From PALSA-505 sp035308365 (GTDB lineage Bacteria; Actinomycetota; Actinomycetes; Streptosporangiales; Streptosporangiaceae): 64,000 nt of DNA. Each line of letters starts with the position of its first letter. The stretch's first letter is position 1. The position numbers and the translations under genes were made by a program. The stretch spans positions 32,017 to 96,016 of the forward strand of contig DATGGU010000147.1 in assembly GCA_035308365.1 (NCBI GenBank), in the 5' to 3' direction. The notes beneath the pieces were generated by a model that worked only from the letters and a program-made list of their open reading frames with translations, had not been told where the DNA came from and did not search any database. Of the stretch, positions 24,825-33,396 are shown piece by piece.

Positions 24825-25551
24825 CGCGGTTGAGTGTAATCACAACCGCAGCGGTGGCGAAGACGACGGCATAGGCCAGCAGCACCAGGCCGCCGCCCCA
24901 CTGCGGGAGCAGCCGGAGGCTTCCGGCCATGTTGGCCTGGTCCAGGGCCTCGCTGGCGTAGAACGGCAGCCAGCGGGCCAGCCCCGAGCCGATGAGCTGC
25001 CCGGCGATGCCCTCGATCAGCGCGACCCAGGCGAGCGCGGCGGCGACGGCAGCGGCCAGGTTGCGGATCAGCGCCCCAACCCCGGTGCCGATGACGGCGA
25101 AGGCCAGGTTGGCGGCGATCCCGCCACCCAGGGTCCGCCAGTTGGCCGGGGTGAACATGTGGAAGCTGTCCCCCTTGATGGCCCACCAGGCGGCCGTGGT
25201 GGCCAGCGCCACCAGGGTGGAAACCAGCCCGGCGGCGGCACCGGCCAGGCCGTAGACGATCAGCTTGGCGGCCAGCACCCGGCTGCGCCTGGGCGTGTCG
25301 AGGTAGGTGTCGGTGATGGTGCGGTGCCGGTACTCACCGGCCACCGCGACTATGCCGAAGACGAGCGTGAGCAGCGCGGCGAGCCCGGCGTGCGCGAGAG
25401 CCTTGCTCTGGGTGGCCGGATCGTGCAGGTTCGCGCCGGACTGGACCAGGCCGGAGATGCCTGCCACGACGATCAGCGGCCCCACCGCGAGCAGCAGCCA
25501 CGGGCTGCGGATGGTGGTGAGCTTGCGCAGCTCGCTATGCACGGGCAGCAC
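24814..25551 (-). CDS. ABC-2 type transporter permease
   Basis: A 245-residue membrane protein with six predicted helices: SPWLLLAVGPLIVVAGISGL, AGLAALLTLVFGIVAVAGEY, AAAGLVSTLVALATTAAWW, a fourth around AANLAFAVIGTGVGALI, a fifth and LLAYAVVFATAAVVITL. The motif AVAGEYRHRTITDTYLDTP between helices 2 and 3 is typical of ABC-2 exporters for drugs or lantibiotics. GTG at 25551 has GAAGGAG 6 nt upstream and overlaps the ATPase gene by 17 bp. It pairs with that ATPase. Confidence 0.88.
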   Translation of the reverse strand: MLPVHSELRKLTTIRSPWLLLAVGPLIVVAGISGLVQSGANLHDPATQSKALAHAGLAALLTLVFGIVAVAGEYRHRTITDTYLDTPRRSRVLAAKLIVYGLAGAAAGLVSTLVALATTAAWWAIKGDSFHMFTPANWRTLGGGIAANLAFAVIGTGVGALIRNLAAAVAAALAWVALIEGIAGQLIGSGLARWLPFYASEALDQANMAGSLRLLPQWGGGLVLLAYAVVFATAAVVITLNRDVT

Positions 25552-26272
25552 GGGTGTCTCCTTCGCCGGACGGAACGGTCAGCCTGAGGAACGCCGCCTC
25601 CAGTGCGTTGCCCGCCGGGCCGAGGTCGGCCAGCGGTCCCGCGAACCGGAGCTGTCCGGCGCTGATGATCACTATGTGGTCGGCCACCTGGGCGACCTCA
25701 CTCAGCACATGGCTGGCCACGACGACCGCGTGCCCCCGGTCGGCCAGCAGCCGCAACAGCCCGCGCAGCCAGACGATGCCCGCCGGGTCGAGGCCGTTGG
25801 CCGGCTCGTCGAGCAGCAGCACACCGGGGTCGCCGAGCAGCGCGGCGGCCAGGCCCAGACGCTGCCGCATACCGAGCGAGAACTCGCGGACCCTCCGGTT
25901 GGCATCGCCGGTCAGCCCGACGTCGTCGAGCACCTCGTCCACCCGGCTGCCGGGCAGCCGGCCGGCCGCGGCGAGGACGCGCAGGTGGTCCCGGGCCCGC
26001 CGGCCCGGGTGGAACCCGGTCGCCTCCAGCAGCGCGCCGACGTGGCGGCGTGGCTCGGTCAGCTCGCGGTAGGGCACGTCCCCGATCAGCGCATCACCCG
26101 CGGTGGGCTGGACCAGCCCGAGGATCATGCGCAACGTGGTGGTCTTCCCCGACCCGTTGGGCCCGAGGAAACCGGTGATCTTCCCGGCCGGGGCGGTGAA
26201 CGACACCGCCTGCACCGCCGCCGTCCGGCCAAAGGTCTTGGTCAGCCCGCGGACCTGAACCGCTGCCGTCAC
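25535..26272 (-). CDS. ABC transporter ATP-binding protein
   Basis: A 245-residue ATPase with a complete set of motifs: Walker A ITGFLGPNGSGKTTTLRMIL, signature FSLGMRQRLGLAAALLG, Walker B PGVLLLDEPANGLDP and switch VVVASHVLSEV. It is close to the multidrug/bacitracin-type ABC-2 exporters and drives export through the permease encoded next. GTG at 26272 opens the conserved VTAAVQVRGLTKTFG; upstream in-frame sequence is not conserved. It is the first gene of the ATPase-permease-TetR operon. Confidence 0.92.
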   Translation of the reverse strand: MTAAVQVRGLTKTFGRTAAVQAVSFTAPAGKITGFLGPNGSGKTTTLRMILGLVQPTAGDALIGDVPYRELTEPRRHVGALLEATGFHPGRRARDHLRVLAAAGRLPGSRVDEVLDDVGLTGDANRRVREFSLGMRQRLGLAAALLGDPGVLLLDEPANGLDPAGIVWLRGLLRLLADRGHAVVVASHVLSEVAQVADHIVIISAGQLRFAGPLADLGPAGNALEAAFLRLTVPSGEGDTRAARA

Positions 26273-26626
26273 CCCCACCTCACCCCCCACCGCACAAGCC
26301 TGCCCGTGCGTGCCGATGCGGCATCGGCACCCCCAGATGGTGGCCGGTGTCCCATCCACACCATTGCCGGTCTCGCCTCCATGGCCGTTGCTCCTTCCGT
26401 GCGCGTTATGAACCTCTGTTCATGAACCTTAATTCATAAACAGAGGTTCATGTGCCGTGAGGCCGGCATGTCCCTTGGCTTTCTTCGCCGGAGCAGGTCA
26501 GCGGGGTGGAAAAATTTCATCGCGGGACCGGTGAGTTCCGGTGGCCTCCGGCGTTTCATGCACGTAACCCAGCGACGGGCAGGCTGGACAGGGGCCCGGT
26601 GCGATCACTGAAGAAGGGGATCCGTC
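26273..26626. other. 354-bp intergenic region between ABC operon and VOC gene
   Basis: The middle carries the palindromic operator region at 26408-26451. The rest has no recognisable gene. AAGGGG (about 26614-26619) is the Shine-Dalgarno of the rightward VOC gene. The region is divergent, so the operator could influence both directions. Confidence 0.6.
26408..26451. promoter_or_regulatory. nested TetR-type operators
   Basis: ATGAACCTCTGTT (26408-26420) is repeated inverted as AACAGAGGTTCAT (26439-26451), a perfect 13-bp inverted repeat. Inside it, ATGAAC-CTCT-GTTCAT (26408-26423) and ATGAA-CCTTAA-TTCAT (26422-26437) are smaller palindromes. The TGAAC/GTTCA half-sites fit a TetR dimer pair. 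The likely binder is the TetR encoded at the end of the ABC operon. Confidence 0.7.
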
Positions 26627-27055
26627 ATGGACTACAAGCTGGAACTGGTGCTCATCCCGGTCACCGACGTCGACCGCGCCAAGAGCTTCTATCTGGACAA
26701 GGCCGGCTTCGGCCTGAACGTCGACACCAAGATCAACGACAACATGCGGGTCGTCCAGGTCACGCCGCCCGGCTCGGCCTGCTCGATCGGCTTCGGCACC
26801 GGCATCACCTCGGCCACCCCCGGTTCGGCCCAGGGCCTGCACCTGGTGGTCAGCGATATCGTCGCCGCCCGGGCCGAGCTGGCCGGCCGGCAGGTCGAGA
26901 TCAGCGAGGTGCGCCACCTGGAGTCGGGCGAGTGGGTGCAGGGGCCGCATCCGCAGCGCGGCAACTACGAGTCGTTCGCCGACTTCGCCGACCCGGACGG
27001 TAACGTCTGGGTGCTGCAGGAAGTGAACCGGGACTCCGGTCAAGGGGCGAAGTGA
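26627..27055 (+). CDS. VOC-family (glyoxalase/bleomycin-resistance-like) protein
   Basis: A 142-residue vicinal-oxygen-chelate protein. It opens MDYKLELVLIPVTDVDRAKS and contains FYLDKAGFGLNVDTK, GLHLVVSDIVAARAEL and SFADFADPDGNVWVLQEV, the beta-alpha-beta-beta-beta units and the terminal metal-site Glu. Members can be dioxygenases, glyoxalases or drug-binding proteins; which is unclear. The ATG at 26627 has AAGGGG upstream. Its stop overlaps the start of the sigma factor (GTGA), so the pair is an operon with coupled translation. Confidence 0.87.
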   Translation: MDYKLELVLIPVTDVDRAKSFYLDKAGFGLNVDTKINDNMRVVQVTPPGSACSIGFGTGITSATPGSAQGLHLVVSDIVAARAELAGRQVEISEVRHLESGEWVQGPHPQRGNYESFADFADPDGNVWVLQEVNRDSGQGAK

Positions 27056-28047
27056 CCAACCAGGCCGACGCCACGGTGAGCGCCGCGATCGCGGGAGACG
27101 AGCCCGCGTTCGCGGCGCTCACCGAACGCCACCGGCGCGAGCTGCACATCCACTGTTACCGGATGCTCGCGTCCTTCGACGACGCCGAGGACGCGGTGCA
27201 GGAGACGTTCCTGCGGGCCTGGCGCGGCCGGGATGGCTTCGACGGCGACTCCCTGTTCCGCGCCTGGCTCTACCGGATCGCCACGAACGTCTGCCTGGAC
27301 ATGCTGCGCCGCAGTTCGCGGCATGTGACGGCGCTGCGCTCCTACGCCGAGCTGCCCTGGCTGCAGCCCTACCCGGACCGGCTGCTCGATCAGGCCGCGC
27401 CCGGTGGCGACCAGCCGGATGTGGTGGCCGTGCAGCGGGAGACGATCGAGCTGGTCTTCCTCGCCGCCCTGCAGGTCCTGCCGCCCCGGCAGCGGGCCGC
27501 GCTGATCGCCGCCGACGTGCTCGGCTGGTCTGCCAAGGAGACGGCGTCGACCCTGGACACGAGCGTGGCCGCAGTGAACAGTGCGCTGCAGCGAGCCCGC
27601 GCCACAATGCGCGAGCACCTGCCCGAGCGGCGCGGCGAGTGGTCGGCCAGCGAGCCGAGCGCCGAGGAACGGGCGGCCCTGGCCGGGTTCATCGACGCGC
27701 ACGAACGCTGCGACTTCGCGGCGGCGCTCGCGCAGGCCGCGCGGGACATCCGGGTCACCATGCCGCCGAACCCGTTCTGCTTCGAAGGCATCGAGGGGAT
27801 CACCACGCTGCTGCAGCGGGCGTTCGGGCCGGACCGGGCGGGCGACTGGCGCCTGCTGCCCACCCGGGCCAACCGGATGCCGGCCGCCGCGAGCTACTTG
27901 CGCCAGCCCGGCGACAGCGAGTTCCGGGCGTTCAAGCTCGACGTGCTGCGGGTCCGCGACGGCCTGATCGCGGAGATCACCACGTTCGGCCCGGCGCTGT
28001 TCCCGGCGTTCGGCCTGCCGCAGACGCTGGACGCTACCGGGCGGTGA
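27052..28047 (+). CDS. ECF sigma factor with C-terminal SnoaL-like domain (TIGR02960/SigG type)
   Basis: A 331-residue protein. Region 2 is FAALTERHRRELHIHCYRML, then DDAEDAVQETFLRAWRG; region 4 is LQVLPPRQRAALIAADVLGW and TLDTSVAAVNSALQRARATM. A SnoaL/NTF2-like domain follows (about 205-325: VTMPPNPFCFEGIEGITTLL). In this ECF group the C-terminal domain replaces a separate anti-sigma factor in controlling activity. The GTG at 27052 overlaps the VOC stop. VOC or dehydrogenase genes beside such sigma factors are often their targets; here the VOC gene is cotranscribed. Confidence 0.9.
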   Translation: MTNQADATVSAAIAGDEPAFAALTERHRRELHIHCYRMLASFDDAEDAVQETFLRAWRGRDGFDGDSLFRAWLYRIATNVCLDMLRRSSRHVTALRSYAELPWLQPYPDRLLDQAAPGGDQPDVVAVQRETIELVFLAALQVLPPRQRAALIAADVLGWSAKETASTLDTSVAAVNSALQRARATMREHLPERRGEWSASEPSAEERAALAGFIDAHERCDFAAALAQAARDIRVTMPPNPFCFEGIEGITTLLQRAFGPDRAGDWRLLPTRANRMPAAASYLRQPGDSEFRAFKLDVLRVRDGLIAEITTFGPALFPAFGLPQTLDATGR

Positions 28048-28067
28048 CCGCCCGGTAGCCTGCCCGT

Positions 28068-28823
28068 GTGGCTACCAGGCAGCAGCGGGCGACCTCGTTC
28101 GGCACGGTCGCATCCGAGTACGACCGGCTCCGGTCCGGCCCGGCGGACGAGGCGATCGGCTGGCTGCTGCCCGCCGACTGCCGGGCCGTGGTGGACGTCG
28201 GCGCCGGCACCGGCAAGCTCAGCCGGGCGCTGGCGGCCAGGGTTCCCCGGGTGACAGCCGTGGAGCCGGACCCGCGGATGCGGGCCGTGCTGGCCGTCCG
28301 CTCGCCCGGTGTCCGGGTGCTGGCCGGTACCGGCGAGGCGATCCCGTTGCCGGATGCCAGCGTGGACGGCGTGTTCGTGTCGTCCGCGTGGCACTGGATG
28401 GATCCCGCGCTGGCCATTCCCGAGATCGCCCGGGTGTTGCGCGACGGCGGCCGGTTCGGCGTGCTCGGCACCGGCGTGGACCGCGAGGCCGGCTGGCTGC
28501 CCGGGGTGCGCCGGTCACCGGATGGCGGCGAACGTGACGAAGCGTGGGACAGGCCGGGCCGCCATAAGGTCGAGCTGCCAGCGGATGGGCTGTTCGGCAA
28601 CGCCCAGCAGCGGGAGTTCACGTTCACCCGGCCGATGACCATCGACGAACTGGTGGACATGCTGGCCACCTACAGCCGGCTGATCACCGCGACCCCGCAG
28701 GACAGGACGGCCGCGCTGGACCACGCGCGGACTGTCCTCACCGAGCGGTACGCCGGCGGCGGCGAGCTGGACGTGCCGATGCGGACCTGGTGCTGGCGCG
28801 CGGACCGGGCCGTCCGGGGGTAG
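28068..28823 (+). CDS. class I SAM-dependent methyltransferase (UbiE-like)
   Basis: A 251-residue protein with SAM motif I VVDVGAGTGKLSRALAARVP, motif II VTAVEPDPRMRAVL, and the conserved FVSSAWHWMDPALAIPEIAR plus VLRDGGRFGVLG. It is clearly related to the methyltransferase encoded at 46.9-47.7 kb (FGAAADVYERVRPSYPDEAI versus FGTVASEYDRLRSGPADEAI). The acceptor is unknown. There is no Shine-Dalgarno: TAGCCT (28056-28061) ends 6 nt before the GTG at 28068, so the transcript is probably leaderless and independent of the sigma-factor operon. Confidence 0.87.
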   Translation: MATRQQRATSFGTVASEYDRLRSGPADEAIGWLLPADCRAVVDVGAGTGKLSRALAARVPRVTAVEPDPRMRAVLAVRSPGVRVLAGTGEAIPLPDASVDGVFVSSAWHWMDPALAIPEIARVLRDGGRFGVLGTGVDREAGWLPGVRRSPDGGERDEAWDRPGRHKVELPADGLFGNAQQREFTFTRPMTIDELVDMLATYSRLITATPQDRTAALDHARTVLTERYAGGGELDVPMRTWCWRADRAVRG

Positions 28824-28964
28824 GTCCAGGACCGGCAGCGCCGCGCGCCTGGTCCGGGCGCCCAGGGAACAGCCAGGGGCAAGATCGTGCATGTCGCGGA
28901 ATCCTATGCTTAAGTAAGAGCCCCACCGTTGGTCAACGGCGACCGGAACGGAGCGGACGAGCCC

Positions 28965-30332
28965 ATGCACGAGGTTGTCACCATCGCCACTCCCGGGCTC
29001 GGTGACCGCAGCTACCTGGTCCACGACGGCTCGAGCGGCGTCGTCGTGGACGCCCAGCGGGACATCGGCCGGTTCCTCGGGGCGGCCGACGCCGCGGGAG
29101 TCCGGATCACCCACGTCGTGGAGACCCACATCCATAACGACTACGTGACCGGGGGGTACGCGCTCGCCAAGGAGGCGGGCGCCGCCTACGTGGTCGCCGC
29201 CTCGGAAGACGTCGGTTTCGAGCGGGTACAGGCCCGTGACCACGAGACGTTCGGCGCCGGGAGCCTCGGCGTGACCCCGGTGCACACGCCCGGCCACACG
29301 CTGGGGCACCTGTCCTACGTGCTGGCCGAGGGCAGCGGTGAGCCATTCGCGGTGTTCACCGGCGGGTCCATGCTGTTCGGCGCCGTCGGCCGCACCGACC
29401 TGATCGCCCCGGAGCTGACCGATCAGCTCACCCGGGCGCAGTACCGCTCGGTACGGCGGCTCGCCGATGAACTGCCGGATCAGGTCGCCGTCTACCCGAC
29501 CCACGGCTTCGGCAGCTTCTGCTCGGCCACCCAGACCAGTGGCGAACAGTCCACCATCGGCCACGAACGGCACAGCAACGTGGCCCTGCGCGGCGGCGAC
29601 GAGGACACCTTCGTCAAGGAGTTGCTGGCCGGGCTGAGCGCCTACCCGAGCTATTACGCACACATGGCCGCGGCCAACCGCGGCGGTCCACCGGCCGCCG
29701 ACCTGACCCGGCCGCGGCCCGCGAGCCCGGCGGAGCTGCGGCGCCGGATCGAGGCCGGTGAGTGGGTGGTGGACCTGCGCAGCCGGCGCGCCTTCGCGGA
29801 CCTGCACGTCGCGGGCACGGTCTCGGTGGAGCTCGGCGAACCGTTCGCCACCTACCTGGGCTGGGTGCTGCCGTGGGGAGCACCACTCACGCTGATCGGC
29901 GACAGCCCGGACCAGGTGGCCGATGCCCAGCTCCAGCTCGCCAGGATCGGGGTCGAGCCGCTCGCGGCCGCTGCGACCGGACCGGTCACCGAGCTGGCCG
30001 CCGGCCGCACCGGCAGCTACCCGGTCACCGGCTTCCCGGGCCTGGCCGAGGCGTGGGGACGGGCCGGGATGGTCGTGCTCGACGTACGCCGCCCGGACGA
30101 ATGGCAGGCTGGTCACCTGCCCGGCGCGCTGCACATCCCGTTCTGGGAGCTGGCCGGGCGGGCCGGCGAGGTGCCAGCGGGCCAGGTGTGGGTGCACTGC
30201 GCCAGCGGGTTCCGGGCCAGCATCGGCGCGTCGGTGCTGGCCCGTGCGGGCCGCGACGTTATCCACGTCGACGACGACTGGTCCAGCGCCGCCGGGTCCG
30301 GGCTGCCGGTCACCGACCCCGAACCGGCTTAG
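28965..30332 (+). CDS. metallo-beta-lactamase-fold protein with two rhodanese domains (persulfide dioxygenase-like)
   Basis: A 455-residue protein. The MBL domain (about 1-240) has the metal motif VVETHIHNDYVTGGYALAKE and VTPVHTPGHTLGHLSYVL. Rhodanese domain 1 (about 255-350) lacks a loop Cys. Rhodanese domain 2 (about 355-450) has the active Cys in VWVHCASGFRASIG. ETHE1/BlaB-type MBL proteins oxidise glutathione or mycothiol persulfide to sulfite, and fused rhodaneses supply or accept sulfane sulfur. The ATG at 28965 is preferred; an in-frame TTG at 28929 is possible. The next gene is an MshC-like ligase, which fits mycothiol persulfide use. Confidence 0.88.
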   Translation: MHEVVTIATPGLGDRSYLVHDGSSGVVVDAQRDIGRFLGAADAAGVRITHVVETHIHNDYVTGGYALAKEAGAAYVVAASEDVGFERVQARDHETFGAGSLGVTPVHTPGHTLGHLSYVLAEGSGEPFAVFTGGSMLFGAVGRTDLIAPELTDQLTRAQYRSVRRLADELPDQVAVYPTHGFGSFCSATQTSGEQSTIGHERHSNVALRGGDEDTFVKELLAGLSAYPSYYAHMAAANRGGPPAADLTRPRPASPAELRRRIEAGEWVVDLRSRRAFADLHVAGTVSVELGEPFATYLGWVLPWGAPLTLIGDSPDQVADAQLQLARIGVEPLAAAATGPVTELAAGRTGSYPVTGFPGLAEAWGRAGMVVLDVRRPDEWQAGHLPGALHIPFWELAGRAGEVPAGQVWVHCASGFRASIGASVLARAGRDVIHVDDDWSSAAGSGLPVTDPEPA

Positions 30333-30431
30333 CCACAGGCAGGGCCCGCGACTAGAGCGGCGTAGGCTAGGGGCGCCTGGTCTGGACCCGGTACCACCTC
30401 ACAAATCCCCGCGGCACCAGGAGAAACTACA

Positions 30432-31571
30432 GTGGAACAGCGGCAGGCAGCAGGGCTGCGGCCCGGTGTGAGGCTTGGTGGTACTCCCCTGCACCTGGTC
30501 GGCCGGGCCCGGGTGTACGCGTGCGGTATCACCCCGTATGACGTGACCCACCTCGGGCACGCGGCCACCTATGTGTGGATCGACGCCCTGGCCAGGGTGC
30601 TGGGGGCGGCCGGTGTCGAGGTGGTCATGTGCCGCAACGTGACCAACGTGGACGACGTGCTCACCGCGGCCGCCAGCCGGGCTGGCGAGCCCTATGACCG
30701 GTTCGCCGCCATCCAGCAGTTCTACTTCGACGGCGACATGGCCTCGCTCGGCGTGCGGCGGCCGGCCATGGAGCCGCGGGCGCACGCCCACGTGCCGCAG
30801 GTGATCGCCCTCACGGCCGGCCTGCTGGACCGCGGTGCCGCCTACGAGGCAGCCGGGCAGGTCTACTTCCGCGGCGCGGGCATGCCCGAGCGAGCCGGGC
30901 TGGACCGGCGCACCGCGTTGGCGCTGTCCGAGGAATACGGCGACCGGCCCGGCGACCCGTTCCGTGACGACCCGTTCGACGTGCCGCTCTGGCAGTCCTC
31001 GCACGGGATGGAGCCGGCCTGGGACAGTCCATGGGGCGAGGGCAGGCCCGGCTGGCACGCCGAGTGCGCGGCGATGGCCCTGGAGGTGTTCGGCCCGGCC
31101 GTGGACGTGCAGGCCGGCGGCGCCGACCTGCGGTTCCCGCACCACGTCTATCAGGCGGCCATGGTCGAGGCGCTGACCGGCGTGGCGCCATTCGCGCGGG
31201 CCAGACTGCAGGCCGGGGTGGTCGGCGTCAAGGGCGCCAAGATGGCCAAGTCCACCGGCAACCTGGTGCTGATCAAGGACCTGCTGGCCGGCTACCCCGC
31301 GTCGGCCATCCGGATGCTCATTCTGGGCCGGCGGTGGAACGAGGACTGGGATTACGAACCCGGCGACCTGGAGCAGGCGGCTGTCAGGGTGGACCGGCTG
31401 CGGGCCTCGGCGGGCCGCAGGCCCGGTGGCGGCACCGGATCCAGTGAGGCCGCCCGGCAGGCGATCCACACCGCGCTGGCCAGCGATCTGGACGTCCCCA
31501 CCGCACTGGGGATCGCCGGGGAAACCGGCGGAGAGGTGGCCCAGGAGTTCGCGGACTTCCTGGATCTATAG
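30432..31571 (+). CDS. MshC-like cysteine ligase (CysRS paralogue)
   Basis: A 379-residue class I ligase core. The HIGH-type motif is in ACGITPYDVTHLGHAATYVW, the KMSKS-type motif is GAKMAKSTGN, and zinc ligands fit the Cys of ACGIT, the Cys of WHAECAAMA and the His of FPHH. The Glu that completes the zinc site in cysteinyl-tRNA synthetase (HHENE) is absent (HHVYQ), and the DALR/anticodon domain is missing, both as in MshC, which joins Cys to GlcN-inositol in mycothiol synthesis. A diverged paralogue with another acceptor is possible. GTG at 30432 has AGGAG 8 nt upstream. Confidence 0.7.
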   Translation: MEQRQAAGLRPGVRLGGTPLHLVGRARVYACGITPYDVTHLGHAATYVWIDALARVLGAAGVEVVMCRNVTNVDDVLTAAASRAGEPYDRFAAIQQFYFDGDMASLGVRRPAMEPRAHAHVPQVIALTAGLLDRGAAYEAAGQVYFRGAGMPERAGLDRRTALALSEEYGDRPGDPFRDDPFDVPLWQSSHGMEPAWDSPWGEGRPGWHAECAAMALEVFGPAVDVQAGGADLRFPHHVYQAAMVEALTGVAPFARARLQAGVVGVKGAKMAKSTGNLVLIKDLLAGYPASAIRMLILGRRWNEDWDYEPGDLEQAAVRVDRLRASAGRRPGGGTGSSEAARQAIHTALASDLDVPTALGIAGETGGEVAQEFADFLDL

Positions 31572-32126
31572 GTCCACCATCTCCCGGGTGATCGCCCAGC
31601 GTTCGTGGTCTCGCCAGGCGCCGTCGATGAACAGGTAATCCGGCGAGTACCCCTCATTGCGGAAGCCGTTGCGCTTGACCAGCCGGAGGGACGCCTGGTT
31701 GCCCGGCTGGATGTTGGCCTCCAGCCGGTGCAGGCCCAGCTCGTCGAACGCGTACCGGATGACGAGGCCGAGCGCCTCGGACATGTAACCACGGCCGGCC
31801 GTGCCGGCGAACGCCCAGTAGGCGACCGCGGCAGACTGGAACCGGCCGTACACGATGTTGTTGATGTTGAACCCGCCGGCCATGGCGCCGGACGCACGGT
31901 CGCAGACGGCCAGGCCGATGTTCACCACCGGCGGGTCGTAGCGCGTCATGAACGTGGCGAACGCCTCCGGTGTGCCCGGCAGTTCCATCCACGGATGGTG
32001 CAGGGCGGCGCTGGCCCGGACCAGCCGGGTGAACTCGGCCGCATCCGCTCCGGTGAGACGGCGCAGGAAGACCCGGGGCCCCCTGGCCAGCTCGGTGACC
32101 GGCTCCCGCTCGGTACGTTCCGCCAT
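31566..32126 (-). CDS. GNAT N-acetyltransferase (RimJ/RimL type)
   Basis: A 186-residue protein with GPRVFLRRLTGADAAEFTRL, the acetyl-CoA segment YWAFAGTAGRGYMSEALGLV and NIQPGNQASLRLVKRNGFRN, the standard RimJ/RimL acetyltransferase pattern. The closest character is ribosomal-protein Ala acetyltransferase, but the substrate cannot be read from sequence. It starts 9 bp after the selD stop and is likely in one operon with it. Its stop overlaps the end of the convergent MshC-like gene by 6 bp. Confidence 0.85.
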   Translation of the reverse strand: MAERTEREPVTELARGPRVFLRRLTGADAAEFTRLVRASAALHHPWMELPGTPEAFATFMTRYDPPVVNIGLAVCDRASGAMAGGFNINNIVYGRFQSAAVAYWAFAGTAGRGYMSEALGLVIRYAFDELGLHRLEANIQPGNQASLRLVKRNGFRNEGYSPDYLFIDGAWRDHERWAITREMVDL

Positions 32127-32135
32127 CCCGCTGCC

Positions 32136-33200
32136 TCACTCCCCGCGCAGGACGATCTCGCCCGGCGCACCGGCCACGACCTTACCGACCACGGCGGCTG
32201 GCAGGCCGCGCCGGGCCAGGTGGCCGAACAGTGCGTCCGCCACCCGCGGCGGTGTCGCGAGCAGCAGGCCACCGGAGGTCTGCGCGTCGTGCACCAGCAA
32301 AATGATCTCCGGGGGCACGTCGCCGGTCACCGTGAGCGCGTCGTTCATCCTGGCGATGTTGGCCCGGGTGCCGCCGGACACGAACCCGGCGGCGGCCAGC
32401 CCGGACGCACCCGGCAGGGCCGGCACCCGGCGGCCGTCGAGTTCGGCCGCCGCGCCGCTGGCCAGCAGCATCCGGTGCAGGTGACCGGCCAGCCCGAACC
32501 CGGTGACGTCGGTGCCCGCCACCACCCCCGCGGCCAGCGCCGCCTCGCTCGCGCCCACGTTGAGCCGCGTCATCGACGCCACGGCGGCGCGCAGCACCCG
32601 GCCGTCCACGGTGCTGCGCTTGAGCGCGGTCGCGATGATGCCCGTGCCCAGCGGTTTGGTGAGGACCAGCAGGTCACCGGGCGCGGCACGGTCAATGGTG
32701 ATCAGCCGGCCGGGGTCGGCCAGGCCGACCACGGCCATGCCGTACCGCGGCACCGGGTCCTCGACCGTGTGCCCGCCGGCCACCAGGCAGCCGGCCGCCG
32801 CCGCGACCCGCGCGCCGCCGCGCAGTACCGCGCCGAGCATGGCCAGCGGCAGCCCGTCCCCCGGCCAGGCGGCGAGGTTCAGCGCCAGCAGCGGGCGCCC
32901 GCCCATCGCGTACACATCCGACATGGCATTGGCCGCCGCGATCGCCCCCCAGTCCGCCGGATCGTCCACGACCGGCGTGAAGAAGTCCGCGGTCAGCACC
33001 AGGGCCCGGCCCTCATCCAGCCGGAACACCGCACCGTCGTCGCCCTCCAGCGCCCCCACCAGCAGGTCACCCGACGCCGGCTGCAGCCCGTCCAGCATCG
33101 CGAACAGTGCCTCAAGCTTGGCCAGTGGCAGCTTCCCCGCACAGCCCGCTCCCGGCGCAAGCGACGTCAGCCGCGGCACTTGCACCATAGGTGTGGCCAT
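32136..33200 (-). CDS. selD: selenide, water dikinase (selenophosphate synthetase)
   Basis: A 354-residue PurM/AIR-synthetase-fold enzyme. The catalytic loop is LAPGAGCAGKLP, with Cys (codon TGT) rather than selenocysteine and the essential Lys. ALVLTADFFTPVVDDPADWG, ANAMSDVYAMGGRPLLALN and GTDVTGFGLAGHLHRM are diagnostic. SelD makes selenophosphate from selenide and ATP, the donor for selenocysteine or selenouridine. The ATG at 33200 has GGGGG 8 nt upstream; ATG 33218 is an alternative. No selA, selB or tRNA-Sec is seen here. The neighbouring thiol/persulfide genes suggest chalcogen handling. Confidence 0.92.
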   Translation of the reverse strand: MATPMVQVPRLTSLAPGAGCAGKLPLAKLEALFAMLDGLQPASGDLLVGALEGDDGAVFRLDEGRALVLTADFFTPVVDDPADWGAIAAANAMSDVYAMGGRPLLALNLAAWPGDGLPLAMLGAVLRGGARVAAAAGCLVAGGHTVEDPVPRYGMAVVGLADPGRLITIDRAAPGDLLVLTKPLGTGIIATALKRSTVDGRVLRAAVASMTRLNVGASEAALAAGVVAGTDVTGFGLAGHLHRMLLASGAAAELDGRRVPALPGASGLAAAGFVSGGTRANIARMNDALTVTGDVPPEIILLVHDAQTSGGLLLATPPRVADALFGHLARRGLPAAVVGKVVAGAPGEIVLRGE

Positions 33201-33257
33201 CTGCACGCCCCCAGGCATTCACGCGATCACGGTCAAGCCGAGTTCAACTCGAAGTTC

Positions 33258-33279
33258 GGGTTCTTCAGCTGAAGAACCC
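33258..33279. promoter_or_regulatory. 22-bp perfect palindrome upstream of selD
   Basis: GGGTTCTTCAG followed directly by CTGAAGAACCC, with no spacer, lies 58 bp before the selD ATG; GAGTT-C-AACTC (33239-33249) is adjacent. The position suits an operator or a 5'-UTR hairpin for selD. No tRNA or known riboswitch fold was recognised. Confidence 0.5.
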
Positions 33280-33396
33280 TCCTGGGTGACGGTACGTCTC
33301 TTACCTCCGTTCCTCTAAACAAATAAATTCCGGCAACCGGACGGCAGGAATCCCCGCGGCCCCCACCAGCCACGGGCAGTGGCGCCGCACCGGACC

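Noticed and set aside
33220..33330. tRNA-Sec gene near selD
   Set aside because: The hairpin GGGTTCTTCAGCTGAAGAACCC has no acceptor stem, T-arm consensus or long variable arm around it.
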